The notes under the pieces: generated by a model
What the model saw: the letters and a program-made list of their open reading frames with translations, nothing else
Databases searched by the model: none
What the model was told of the DNA's origin: nothing
Assembly: GCA_041581635.1 (NCBI GenBank)
Contig: JBFICW010000031.1
Span: 1-29,513 of the forward strand
Source of the DNA: Porticoccus sp041581635
Lineage (GTDB): Bacteria > Pseudomonadota > Gammaproteobacteria > Pseudomonadales > Porticoccaceae
Direction: 5' to 3'
Length of the DNA: 29,513 nucleotides
Shown: positions 21,353 through 29,513 of the stretch, piece by piece
Layout of the letters: the number at the start of each line of letters is the position of its first letter
How positions within the stretch are numbered: position 1 is the stretch's first letter
Made by a program: the position numbers and the translations under genes

Positions 21353-22423
21353 ATGACTGCGTCAACAAGAAATCAGCCGATAACCATTAATGGTGTCACC
21401 GTATACCCCGGTGAAAAAAAAATCATCGATTTATCGGTTGCCAAATTGTATACCCATACGAGTTTAAGCATTCCGCTACAGGTCATCTGTGGCAGAAAAC
21501 TAGGGCCTAAACTGTTTATCAGTGCCGCCATACACGGCGATGAATTGAATGGTGTAGAGATTGTTCGCCGCCTGGTTAAAAGTACGGCTCTCAACCGACT
21601 GCGCGGCACAATCATCGTTGTACCTGTCGTCAATGTCTTTGGCATCATTCAACATTCGAGATACTTACCAGACCGACGTGATTTGAACCGCTCCTTTCCA
21701 GGCTCCAAGCGTGGCTCTCTGGCTGCCAGACTGGCTCATATTTTTTTGACTGAAATTGTCAGCAAATGTGATTACGGCATTGACCTGCATACCGGGGCAG
21801 TACACCGCTCCAACCTGCCACAAATACGTGCAAACCTAGATGACCCAGAAACTAAACGGTTAGCAGAAGCCTTTTCTGTGCCAGTGATACTTAATGCGAA
21901 TATGCGCGATGGTTCTTTACGACAAGCTGCCGACGAACTCGGCATAAGGGTTTTGCTCTATGAAGCTGGTGAAGCATTACGTTTCGATGAGCTGTCTATC
22001 AGGGCAGGTGTACGAGGTATTTTATCAGCCATGCGTGCACTAGACATGTTAGCGCCAGCCAAAGTCACGAGGAAAAAAAAGCTCGAGCCTTTTGTTGCCC
22101 GCTCCACTAGTTGGGAGAGAGCACCGGAAAGTGGCTTATTGCGAGCAATAGCACCTCTCGGTGCACGGGTTAACAAGGGTGACTTGCTGGGCGTCATTTC
22201 AGACCCTTCGGATCTTTTTGAACAAAAGGAATATGAAATCAAAGCCCAACATGCCGGACTGGTGATCGGCAAAAGCAATATTCCTTTGGTGAATGAAGGC
22301 GATGCTCTATTTCATATCGCCCGTTTTGAAGATATACAAGAGGCCGCCGCATCGGTTGAAGCGTTTCAAAGCTCTGCTGAAAATACACCTAATCCAATAT
22401 TTGATGATCAAATCTTCATTTAA
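21353..22423 (+). CDS. Succinylglutamate desuccinylase/aspartoacylase-family zinc hydrolase, 356 aa
   Basis: Zinc amidohydrolase of the AstE/AspA family. The zinc site is visible as H and E in AAIHGDELNGVEIVRRL and the third ligand His in YGIDLHTGAVH; substrate-contact DRRDLNRSFPG is intact. The catalytic Glu lies in VLLYEAGEALRF. The C-terminal 100 residues form the usual beta domain with GARVNKGDLLGVISDPSDLF. The real substrate is not known; members next to rimK are annotated only to family level. It lies 6 bp behind rimK and is likely co-transcribed. Confidence 0.9.
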   Translation: MTASTRNQPITINGVTVYPGEKKIIDLSVAKLYTHTSLSIPLQVICGRKLGPKLFISAAIHGDELNGVEIVRRLVKSTALNRLRGTIIVVPVVNVFGIIQHSRYLPDRRDLNRSFPGSKRGSLAARLAHIFLTEIVSKCDYGIDLHTGAVHRSNLPQIRANLDDPETKRLAEAFSVPVILNANMRDGSLRQAADELGIRVLLYEAGEALRFDELSIRAGVRGILSAMRALDMLAPAKVTRKKKLEPFVARSTSWERAPESGLLRAIAPLGARVNKGDLLGVISDPSDLFEQKEYEIKAQHAGLVIGKSNIPLVNEGDALFHIARFEDIQEAAASVEAFQSSAENTPNPIFDDQIFI

Positions 22424-22455
22424 AACATTCATTTCACGATGACTGGAGTACATGA

Positions 22456-23496
22456 ATGCCGCCTTGGCTTGAAGTCTTGCCCTACGATGTCTGGATCTGG
22501 CTGGGAATCATTTTTTGTTTATCCCAATCGGCCATTTTCTCAGGTTTAAACTTAGCCTTTTTTAGTTTAAATCGCCTCCAGCTGGAGATAAAAGCGAGCG
22601 ATGAAAACAAGGCCGCAAAAAAAGTGCTGGCAATGCGCCAAGACTCAAACTTTTTACTCACGACAATTCTTTGGGGCAATGTTGCGATTAATGTTTTATT
22701 GACGCTCTTATCGGATTCAGTAATGGCTGGCGTGAGTGCATTTGCCTTCTCAGCTATTTTCATCACATTGTTTGGTGAAATCACACCCCAAGCCTACTTT
22801 TCTCGTCACGCGCTTAAAACAGCCTCGCTACTGGCACCACTATTACGTTTTTACCAAGTTCTGCTGTTTCCTGTAGCGAAGCCCTGCGCACTACTGCTCG
22901 ACCTATGGCTAGGCAAAGAAGGTATCATTTATTGGCGAGAACGCGACCTACGCCAAGTCATTAAAAAACACATTGAAGCCGATGAAACTGAAGTAGAAGC
23001 AGTCGAGGGTATCGGGGCCCTTAACTTTCTGCAAATTGATGATATTCCCGTGGGACAAGAAGGCGAAGCCCTCGATCCAGAAAGCATCATTGCTCTTCCC
23101 ACCCACCTGGATTTACCCGTACTGCCGGACTTTGAAGCTTCTCCAAATGACCCATTTCTGCAACGCATACAGCGATCGGGACGTAAGTGGATAGTCTTCG
23201 TTAACGATCAAAAAAAACCATTTTTAGTATTGGATGCCGATGGCTTTTTGCGTGCGGCCTTATTTAAGCCCTCATCTGATTTTTCCCCCTATGAATACTG
23301 CCACCGCCCCATATTAATTACCGACCCACAACAGCCACTAGGCGATATCATTGGATACCTGAAGAGGAGCCAAGACGCACTATGCGATAATGCAATCGAG
23401 CATGATATTATTTTGCTATGGACGAATCAGCCTCGCATCATCACGGGTGCGGATATTCTTGGCCGACTCTTAAAAGGAATTCACTCAGCTACTTGA
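22456..23496 (+). CDS. CNNM-domain (DUF21) membrane protein, 346 aa
   Basis: N-terminal CNNM transmembrane domain: LGIIFCLSQSAIFSGLNLAFFSLNRLQLE with the conserved SG-E-like element (here SGLNLAFFSLNR), LLTTILWGNVAINVLLTLLS, ITLFGEITPQAYFSRHALK and a fourth helix LLRFYQVLLFPVAKPCALLL. The second half is a degenerate CBS-like cytoplasmic part. CNNM/CorC proteins act in Mg2+ or Co2+ transport. TGGAG lies 7 nt before the ATG at 22456; an ATG 4 bases upstream is out of frame. It follows the aspartoacylase-like gene by 32 bp. An mgtE operon stands 3.7 kb away. Confidence 0.88.
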   Translation: MPPWLEVLPYDVWIWLGIIFCLSQSAIFSGLNLAFFSLNRLQLEIKASDENKAAKKVLAMRQDSNFLLTTILWGNVAINVLLTLLSDSVMAGVSAFAFSAIFITLFGEITPQAYFSRHALKTASLLAPLLRFYQVLLFPVAKPCALLLDLWLGKEGIIYWRERDLRQVIKKHIEADETEVEAVEGIGALNFLQIDDIPVGQEGEALDPESIIALPTHLDLPVLPDFEASPNDPFLQRIQRSGRKWIVFVNDQKKPFLVLDADGFLRAALFKPSSDFSPYEYCHRPILITDPQQPLGDIIGYLKRSQDALCDNAIEHDIILLWTNQPRIITGADILGRLLKGIHSAT

Positions 23497-23558
23497 TAAT
23501 ATTTGTTAATCAGAGCCAAACTCTAGGAACACAGCGCTGGGCAACCGGGAAGTAACAC

Positions 23559-25808
23559 ATGACCAATGATTCTATCCAGGAACTGACGCGGATCATTCAA
23601 AAAGCCGCCTATGCCTCCCTACCTGAAGAGCAAGTTCAGATCATAGTCAGTGAAATTAGCGAGTTTCTCTCGGTCGAAGTCTGTAGCCTTTATAAAAAAA
23701 ACCACGACAATAGCATGGGGTTAGTGGCCACCCATGGCCTTTCAGTTCCTCACCCCATTGTCATACCACCGCTAAAAGGACTGGTTGGCCAAGTGGCTAA
23801 ATTGCGGCATAGCATTAATATAAAGGAACCATCAAAGTATCCCGATTACTACGCTGTACCACATTTACCGGAAGAGGCGCTGCATAGCTTTTGTGGTGTG
23901 CCCGTGGTCCATCGTGGACAAGTTATTGGTGTATTGTTGGTTCAAAGTCGCCACTCAGAGCTACTAGACGCAGCTCAAGAGGCATTTCTCACGACACTGG
24001 CAGCCCACCTCGCCTTGTTAATCTATGCGCTGCCGGAACAGACCGTTTCAACAACGCTCTCCAATGTTCGCAAACAAGGCATTTGCGGTGCATCAGGCGT
24101 GGCCATTGGTTATGCAAAAATCATTGGGATTGAAGGACTCATGTCGGTATCCGACGTGCCATGCAATGACGTTGAAAACAACCTCCAAAAGTGGGAACAA
24201 CTTAAGGCAGTGGCGATCTCTGAGCTCAAAGAGGAACGCAGCATCATCGAAAACACCTTGGGAGAAAGCCTTGCAGCCGTGCTAGACGCCCACCAAATGT
24301 TACTTGATGACCCCGCCTTTAACAGCCGTATTAAAAACGAAATCACCTCAAAAAAATCGCTTCCCTGGGCAATTAAACAAACCATAAATTTCTTTTCTGA
24401 ACAGTTTCTTGCTATGGAAGATCCTTATCTTCGGGCCCGTCACGACGATATTATGCAGTTGGGAGAAAAGCTGTATCAAGCTCTACAAGGAAATCACAGC
24501 GAAGCTATCGTAAGTGCCCCTTCCTCACCCATTGTGCTGGTAGGACACCATGTGAGTGTCTCAGATATCGTCAGTTTACCGGCGGGACAATTAGCCGCTA
24601 TTGTTTGCCTGGCAGGTGCAGCCCTATCGCATATTGCTGTCTTTGCGAATGCACTGGGTATTCCTGCCATTATGGGGGTTGGGGTATTACCAATTTCAGA
24701 TGGTGATCGACTTATTGTTGATGGTGAAAACTCTCAAGTGATTCTCAACCCCAATAAAGCGCTTGTTCGAGAGTATCAACTCATTGTCACTGGACGAGAG
24801 GCCTTTGATAGTCAATTACTGGCTTTGCGTGATTTACCAGCAACCACAACCGATGGTGTCAATATCACGTTGTTCGCAAACTCTGGGTTACAAGCTGACA
24901 TCATGCCCGGAATCAGCAATGGAGCGGAAGGACTTGGCCTGTATCGCACGGAAATTCCTTTTATGGTGCGCCAGACGCTGCCCTCGGAAGAGGAGCAAAT
25001 CAGCGTATACCAACAAGTCATTAATGCCTATCAGGATAGACCCGTCTCTATCAGAACTCTGGATATTGGCGCGGACAAACCACTGCCCTACCTGCCCCCC
25101 GTCAAAGAGGAAAACCCCGCACTGGGGTGGCGCGGCATTCGTTTTACGCTCGACAATCTGCAGCTACTGATCACACAGTATCGCGCTATCATGAGGGCAG
25201 CATCGGCAAAACCAAATGTACAAATATTGCTGCCAATGATTAGCTCTACAGACGAACTAGATCAGTGTATTGAATTGCTTGACGAGGCCTATCAACAATT
25301 ACTGGACGATGGTGAAACGGTTTGTCGTCCCCGGTTAGGGATCATGGTGGAGGTTCCAAGTACGATAGCTTTGCTTCCTTTATGGCGAGATAAAATAGAC
25401 TTTGTTTCGGTCGGCAGTAATGACCTGTCACAATATCTCTTGGCCGTTGACCGAAACAATCCATTGGTTGCAAAGCTCTATGACCCACTGCACCCGGCTG
25501 TTATCCATGAATTAGATCGCATTAATCGCATTGCTCAAGCGTGTGGATTGCCCATCTGCCTGTGCGGTGAGATGGCATCGGATCCCATCGCAGTCATGCT
25601 GTTACTGGGGATGGGGTTCCGCCAGCTGAGCATGAGTTCAGCCAAACTGCCTTCTATTAAATGGTTAATTCGCTCGATCTCTCTTCAAGATACACAACAC
25701 TTCTTTAAAGTCGCGACTACACTCGATAAAGCATCGAGTATTCGAGAATATGGGGATGGCCTACTGAAATCCGTTGGCATGGACTTTGAGGCACCCATTA
25801 AAACATAG
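23559..25808 (+). CDS. ptsP: Phosphoenolpyruvate-protein phosphotransferase PtsP (EI-Ntr), 749 aa
   Basis: First enzyme of the nitrogen phosphotransferase chain. Residues 1 to 160 are a GAF domain (VCSLYKKNHDNSMGLVATHG, FCGVPVVHRGQVIGVLLVQS). Then the EI N-terminal domain (GVAIGYAKI, ALSHIAVFANALGIPAIMG carrying the phospho-accepting His) and the PEP-binding barrel (GLYRTEIPFM, SIRTLDIGADKPLPYLPP, RPRLGIMVEVPS, VSVGSNDLSQYLLAVDRNNP, and the catalytic Cys in LPICLCGEMASDP). Length fits PtsP. The usual upstream neighbour rppH is absent; here it lies behind the CNNM gene by 62 bp. Confidence 0.94.
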   Translation: MTNDSIQELTRIIQKAAYASLPEEQVQIIVSEISEFLSVEVCSLYKKNHDNSMGLVATHGLSVPHPIVIPPLKGLVGQVAKLRHSINIKEPSKYPDYYAVPHLPEEALHSFCGVPVVHRGQVIGVLLVQSRHSELLDAAQEAFLTTLAAHLALLIYALPEQTVSTTLSNVRKQGICGASGVAIGYAKIIGIEGLMSVSDVPCNDVENNLQKWEQLKAVAISELKEERSIIENTLGESLAAVLDAHQMLLDDPAFNSRIKNEITSKKSLPWAIKQTINFFSEQFLAMEDPYLRARHDDIMQLGEKLYQALQGNHSEAIVSAPSSPIVLVGHHVSVSDIVSLPAGQLAAIVCLAGAALSHIAVFANALGIPAIMGVGVLPISDGDRLIVDGENSQVILNPNKALVREYQLIVTGREAFDSQLLALRDLPATTTDGVNITLFANSGLQADIMPGISNGAEGLGLYRTEIPFMVRQTLPSEEEQISVYQQVINAYQDRPVSIRTLDIGADKPLPYLPPVKEENPALGWRGIRFTLDNLQLLITQYRAIMRAASAKPNVQILLPMISSTDELDQCIELLDEAYQQLLDDGETVCRPRLGIMVEVPSTIALLPLWRDKIDFVSVGSNDLSQYLLAVDRNNPLVAKLYDPLHPAVIHELDRINRIAQACGLPICLCGEMASDPIAVMLLLGMGFRQLSMSSAKLPSIKWLIRSISLQDTQHFFKVATTLDKASSIREYGDGLLKSVGMDFEAPIKT

Positions 25809-25809
25809 C

Positions 25810-25822
25810 GGCCTTTTAGGCC
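25810..25822 (+). terminator. Small hairpin after ptsP
   Basis: GGCCT-ttt-AGGCC, 5-bp arms right after the ptsP stop, followed by TTC but no T run. It may weaken readthrough into the antiporter gene. Weak evidence. Confidence 0.25.
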
Positions 25823-25926
25823 TTCAAGCTATGCTCACTCGAATCAGCACCAATAGATGAGGATAAACGGGGGCTCAGGCCACTAAATATTGAAGTTTTC
25901 CTACCTGCTTGTGGGAGCCAACAACC

Positions 25927-27108
25927 ATGGATCATATATTTCATTCTGTCGAATTTCAGATGAGCGTGCTGTTATTTGTAGCACTCAGTGGTTATTTACT
26001 CGCCTCTGTCATTAATCAGCCAGCTGTGGTTGGTCAGATTCTAGCTGGCATAGCCATTGGCCCCAGTATTGCAGGTTTAATTACTTATACCGACTTCGTA
26101 TCCAGTCTAGGGCATTTAGGTGCCGCGATACTGCTATTCACTATCGGGCTTGAGTTTAAAATAAAAGATTTACTGAAGTTACGTTATGCCGTCATCGGCT
26201 TATTCGGCGTTCTGGTTCCTTGGGTCAGCGGTTATGGCCTTGCATTATTATTTGATTTTGAACCTGGTCGAGCATCACTCATCGGTGTTGCTCTCTCAGC
26301 GACCAGTATTGCTATTACGGCTGATACCCTGCGAGAAATGGGTAAACTAGATAGCCCTGCAGCAAAAGCCATTATCGGTGCTGCCGTTATTGATGATGTA
26401 TTGGCATTGTTGGCTTTGTCCATCAGCTTACAGGTTGGCAGCGGCGAGACCTCAGTAACCAATATTGGCTTTATGCTGATGAAAGCAATCATGTTTTTGG
26501 CCGCTGGTGTATTTCTAAGCCAGCGCTACATTCGTCACTGGATCTACAAATTCGACGCCACTGTTTTTGCCCAGCGTTATACTGAGGCCGTTTTTGTACT
26601 CGCCATGATGCTGGCGTTTGCCTATGCCATCCTTGCAGAGCTGATGGGCTTATCCGCAATTATTGGTGCATTTGTTGCAGGAGTGAGCCTAGAAGGTGTT
26701 CATCTTAAACACAGCCGAAATTTCCATGAAGGTTCGGATTATCTTCGTATCGTATTTGGTGCAATTTTCTTTATTTCTCTTGGCATCTTAGTGGATCTCT
26801 CGGCATTCACCTCGGACATAATGCTATTTTTACTCGCGCTGACAACCGTAGCAATCACCAGTAAATTCGTCGGCTGTAGCCTACCAGCCAAGTTAATGGG
26901 CATGAGTAATAGGGATTCCATCACTGTCGGCGTGGGCATGGTGCCACGGGGTGAAATTGCGATGGTCGTCGCGTTATTGGCGCTCAATTCTGGGGCAATT
27001 GGACAAGCGGCATACATCGCCATGGTTCTTATGAGTTTATTGACCTCAGTATTTACACCACTAGTATTGAGAAACTGGATCTACTCAAAAAGTGCGAACG
27101 AAGGCTAA
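25927..27108 (+). CDS. Cation:proton antiporter, CPA2 type, 393 aa
   Basis: Membrane antiporter of the KefB/NapA group with about 12 hydrophobic segments: SVLLFVALSGYLLASVINQP, VGQILAGIAIGPSIAGLI, AAILLFTIGLEFKIKDL, GVALSATSIAITADTLREMG and IGAAVIDDVLALLAL (with the paired acidic residues of the exchange site), then IGAFVAGVSLEG and GVGMVPRGEIAMVVALLALN. There is no C-terminal TrkA-N/RCK domain, so it is a bare transport domain; K+ or Na+ specificity is unknown. ATG 25927 is chosen over the GTG at 25909; GGGAG precedes it. Confidence 0.88.
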   Translation: MDHIFHSVEFQMSVLLFVALSGYLLASVINQPAVVGQILAGIAIGPSIAGLITYTDFVSSLGHLGAAILLFTIGLEFKIKDLLKLRYAVIGLFGVLVPWVSGYGLALLFDFEPGRASLIGVALSATSIAITADTLREMGKLDSPAAKAIIGAAVIDDVLALLALSISLQVGSGETSVTNIGFMLMKAIMFLAAGVFLSQRYIRHWIYKFDATVFAQRYTEAVFVLAMMLAFAYAILAELMGLSAIIGAFVAGVSLEGVHLKHSRNFHEGSDYLRIVFGAIFFISLGILVDLSAFTSDIMLFLLALTTVAITSKFVGCSLPAKLMGMSNRDSITVGVGMVPRGEIAMVVALLALNSGAIGQAAYIAMVLMSLLTSVFTPLVLRNWIYSKSANEG

Positions 27109-27215
27109 GGATCTACCTTTTAGTGAATCCCGGTTGGTTCTCTTAACGCTAAATACAGCTCAACAATCAGCCTCTCCACATCCACGGCCGTCTTCACAAA
27201 AAACGTTATGTCTGG

Positions 27216-28547
27216 CTAGGACAACAAACCAGACAAGGCAGAGGCAATACCTAAAAATGACATAAACCCGGCGATATCAGTCACTGTCGTTAAAATAATC
27301 GACGATGACTGTGCAGGATCTTGCCCCAGTTTTTTCAGACAAATCGGCACTAATGCACCCGCAGTACCCGCTACCGTCATTGAGATCACCATAGCCAGAG
27401 CAAGGATCAAAGCCAGTCCGCTACTGCCACTCCAGACAAAAACTCCGGCCGCACAGGTGATAGCAATGGCAACACCATTGATTAGCCCTGCACCAGCCTC
27501 TTTAAACATCACTTTAAACCAATGCCGGGTGGTAATTTCTCGCAAAGTTAGTCCGCGCATGGTGACAGCTAACGCTTGTGCTCCAGTATTACCTGACTGC
27601 CCAGCAGCAACAGGCATCAAAACAGCCAGCGCGGTAAATTGGGCAATAGTGCTTTCAAACAAACCAACGACCGAAGCCGCTAAAAAACCGGTTAATAAAT
27701 TAATCTGCAACCAGGGCTGTCGCTTGCGTACTGCAAAAAAACTACTCGACAACGCGCGCTCATCACGGCTGGCACCCACCATCGTTTGTAACTCAGAAGC
27801 AATATTCTCTTTTAAGGCATCAATGGCGTTCTGTCCGCGAATTACCCCCAGTAGCCGATGGTGAATATCTACGACAGGGAGAACATCGATAAGGTTGTTC
27901 TGGAGTTTTTCAGCGACATCCTGCCTGGGATCCAAAGCTGCCACAAAATCATCGACGGAGACGCTCAGTTCTTCGAGTGTTTGCAAAGGGTCTGCACAAA
28001 CCAAGTGCACCAAATCAACCTGCCCATGCAAGCGCATATCGTTGTCCAGGGTATAAATTCGGCGTCGCATGATGGCCGGGTGTTGTTTCAGCTGCGACAT
28101 CGCTTCCTCAACAGTCATATCCTGACTAAAAGACAGGGCACGATTGTCCATCATATAACCCGCAGAGTCTGGCGGATAATCCATCAACTCCCTCAGTTCT
28201 TTCGCTTGGCCCTCCGTCATCAAATCCAAATATCGCTGCCGCTGACTGTCATCAAAACGGCTAATCAGGCTGGCACAAGGCCCGGCATCAAGTGCTTCCA
28301 ATAATTCCAAGGCAACCCGGTCTGGTGTTAGCGGTAGGATTTGACTGGCTACCGGTGGAGTTACATACACCCACACCCGCTGCCTCAAAATGGTGGAATG
28401 CTCAGTTAGGATTTGAGCTGCCACCTCAGGCGACAGGGCTTCAAGCCTACGTGCAGCATCACGCGGATAGTTGCGTAAAAATGCCTGGGTCAATGCATCT
28501 GCAGCAGTCTCCGGGGCAGAGGATAATATATTCTCAGCTGTTTTCAT
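27216..28547 (-). CDS. mgtE: Magnesium transporter MgtE, 443 aa
   Basis: N-terminal superhelical MgtE domain (residues 15 to 120), two CBS domains (about 130 to 260, with YPPDSAGYMMDNRALSFSQD opening them) and five membrane helices (about 285 to 443). The conserved core LMPVAAGQSGNTGAQALAVT and the late AGTAGALVPICLKKLGQDPA with SSSIILTTVTDIAGFMSF match the Mg2+ pore. It should import Mg2+ under control of cytoplasmic Mg2+ through the N and CBS domains. Its ATG overlaps the stop of the upstream gene (ATGA), so translation is coupled. Confidence 0.93.
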   Translation of the reverse strand: MKTAENILSSAPETAADALTQAFLRNYPRDAARRLEALSPEVAAQILTEHSTILRQRVWVYVTPPVASQILPLTPDRVALELLEALDAGPCASLISRFDDSQRQRYLDLMTEGQAKELRELMDYPPDSAGYMMDNRALSFSQDMTVEEAMSQLKQHPAIMRRRIYTLDNDMRLHGQVDLVHLVCADPLQTLEELSVSVDDFVAALDPRQDVAEKLQNNLIDVLPVVDIHHRLLGVIRGQNAIDALKENIASELQTMVGASRDERALSSSFFAVRKRQPWLQINLLTGFLAASVVGLFESTIAQFTALAVLMPVAAGQSGNTGAQALAVTMRGLTLREITTRHWFKVMFKEAGAGLINGVAIAITCAAGVFVWSGSSGLALILALAMVISMTVAGTAGALVPICLKKLGQDPAQSSSIILTTVTDIAGFMSFLGIASALSGLLS

Positions 28548-29395
28548 CGCGATTCTCCTCTGGATGAAACACTATCAGATGACCACCCAACCAAACTCAG
28601 TAAAGCCATCAACGTACCCGCATATGCCTCCGTCAGGCTACCGATTAAATCATTCTGGGACATGGATCTGGAAACCTCCCCATGCTGTGCAAGACTTCGA
28701 CGTAAATCTAAATGGCGCAATATACCAATCAGCTGTTGATTTCGATTGAGCACAGCCAACGTGTCGTTTTTTTGCCAACCCTCATGCCGACAGGCAGCGA
28801 CCAAACTGGTGCGAGCATGTAACACGGGCGGAGCTGGTAAAATCAAATGGGAGATTGGCGCTTCGTCCTTAGCTTGCAATAATGCTTGCACGGAGATTGT
28901 GCCGATCAAATGCTGCGTCTCATTAACAATCAATAGCTCTGCAACTCTGACTCCGTCGCCGGCACTGGAAAACCGCTTTAATGCTTCACCCACCCGACAG
29001 GTTGAAGGCAATACAACCAAGTCTGCGGTCATCCAGGCACCCACGGTATCTTCGGAATAACTCATAAGCATGCGGCATAGCGCTGAGGTTTTTTCAGGCA
29101 AGACACTCACCAGCTCATCACGCCGGGGTTTTTCGATGCATCTCAAAATAGCAGCCGCCTGGTTGGCATTAAAATCAGCCATCAATCCCGCAGCCTTATC
29201 CAATGACCAATGTATACACAGACGAGCAACATAAGGTGGCAGCATATGTGTAATCAACTGACGTGCCTGCTTCAATGGCAAGGCTGACACGAGTTCAGCT
29301 GCTACCTCTTGCGGTTGCAATTCCAGTTCGCGCGCTGCGGCCTCAGGATGTTGCTGTATAAAGGTTAAGACTAAATCTAAATCACTAGGATTCAT
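28544..29395 (-). CDS. MgtE-N/CBS protein without membrane domain, 283 aa
   Basis: Reads like the cytoplasmic half of MgtE: an N superhelical domain (HPEAAARELELQPQEVAAEL, LDKAAGLMADFNANQAAAIL) and two CBS motifs (SYSEDTVGAWMTADLVVLPS; RVAELLIVNETQHLIGTISV; DTLAVLNRNQQLIGILRHLD). It ends after about 280 residues without the five-helix transport domain, apart from a short hydrophobic stretch near the end (GTLMALLSLVGW). It overlaps mgtE by 4 bp, so the two may form a heteromeric channel or it may regulate mgtE. The ATG at 29395 overlaps the stop of the preceding gene by 11 bases. Confidence 0.85.
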   Translation of the reverse strand: MNPSDLDLVLTFIQQHPEAAARELELQPQEVAAELVSALPLKQARQLITHMLPPYVARLCIHWSLDKAAGLMADFNANQAAAILRCIEKPRRDELVSVLPEKTSALCRMLMSYSEDTVGAWMTADLVVLPSTCRVGEALKRFSSAGDGVRVAELLIVNETQHLIGTISVQALLQAKDEAPISHLILPAPPVLHARTSLVAACRHEGWQKNDTLAVLNRNQQLIGILRHLDLRRSLAQHGEVSRSMSQNDLIGSLTEAYAGTLMALLSLVGWSSDSVSSRGESR

Positions 29396-29513
29396 GTCGA
29401 TCCCCTTTTTTCCCGAATAAGTTACCTATCATTGAGCCGCTAGCAACCTCATCAGGTATGCTCTCAATACTTTGACTAACCTGCTCGTGGAACAATTTTG
29501 CAGGTACAGCGGC
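29385..29513 (-). CDS. C-terminal fragment of an upstream gene, cut by window edge
   Basis: An open frame enters from the right edge and ends with TAG at 29387-29385, overlapping the start of the MgtE-N/CBS gene. The visible 42 residues include VPAKLFHEQVSQSIESIPDE and end NLFGKKGDRHES. The tight overlap places it in the same leftward operon. Not enough is visible to name a family. Confidence 0.55.
   Translation of the reverse strand, partial: AAVPAKLFHEQVSQSIESIPDEVASGSMIGNLFGKKGDRHES

Noticed and set aside
1..29513. tRNA or rRNA genes
   Set aside because: No cloverleaf with a T-loop signature and no rRNA-like sequence was seen on either strand by eye.

Overview
The window joins two different things. 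Positions 1 to about 10.5 kb are the right-hand part of a temperate phage or phage-like island, ending in a tyrosine integrase. From about 10.5 kb to the end is ordinary chromosome of a gammaproteobacterium. The rsmE, tamA-tamB, rimK, ptsP and mgtE genes and the moderate GC content fit a marine or environmental lineage; I cannot name the genus. The left attachment site and the structural genes of the phage lie outside the window.

The phage part is laid out like a mirror image of lambda. A YdaS/Cro-like gene and a leftward operon (zinc-independent small proteins, a DUF4406 protein, membrane proteins) read out of one control region at 1.59-1.67 kb. The CI-like repressor is divergent. Beyond it lie a second HTH regulator with its own 19-bp palindromic operators, a small zinc-ribbon protein, and two leftward genes (an exported protein, and a zinc-ribbon/membrane/VasI-like protein). 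A second control region at 4.03-4.08 kb carries the same operator motif and drives a rightward operon (LuxR-type HTH membrane protein, KilAC-like protein and small proteins). This matches the oR/oL logic of lambdoid immunity regions.

The rightward operon runs into what I consider the important discovery: an integron built into the phage (6.07-9.42 kb). It has an IntI-type integron integrase with the IntI-specific extra segment, translationally coupled by a 4-bp overlap to a small AlpA/excisionase-like HTH protein, and five single-gene cassettes separated by attC-like sites. Each cassette begins with a GTTRRRY-like core that is the reverse complement of the cassette's own 3' end (7 to 11 bp, up to 11/11). 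The cassette genes look like typical phage accessory genes (N6-adenine methyltransferase, a conserved phage protein, DUF551, a small membrane protein, a small conserved phage protein). All lie in the same direction as the phage early promoter, so the phage promoter rather than an integron Pc promoter probably expresses them. A 53-bp direct repeat (51/53 identical) brackets the intI-HTH-four-cassette block.

The chromosomal part holds rsmE, a glutathione S-transferase-like gene, a convergent Na+/phosphate cotransporter, tamA-tamB (with an internal 306-bp tandem duplication in tamB), a probable rimK / aspartoacylase-like / CNNM-type / ptsP / cation-proton antiporter cluster, and a leftward mgtE operon in which a membrane-free MgtE-N/CBS protein overlaps a full MgtE by ATGA. 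The last gene at the right edge is cut off.
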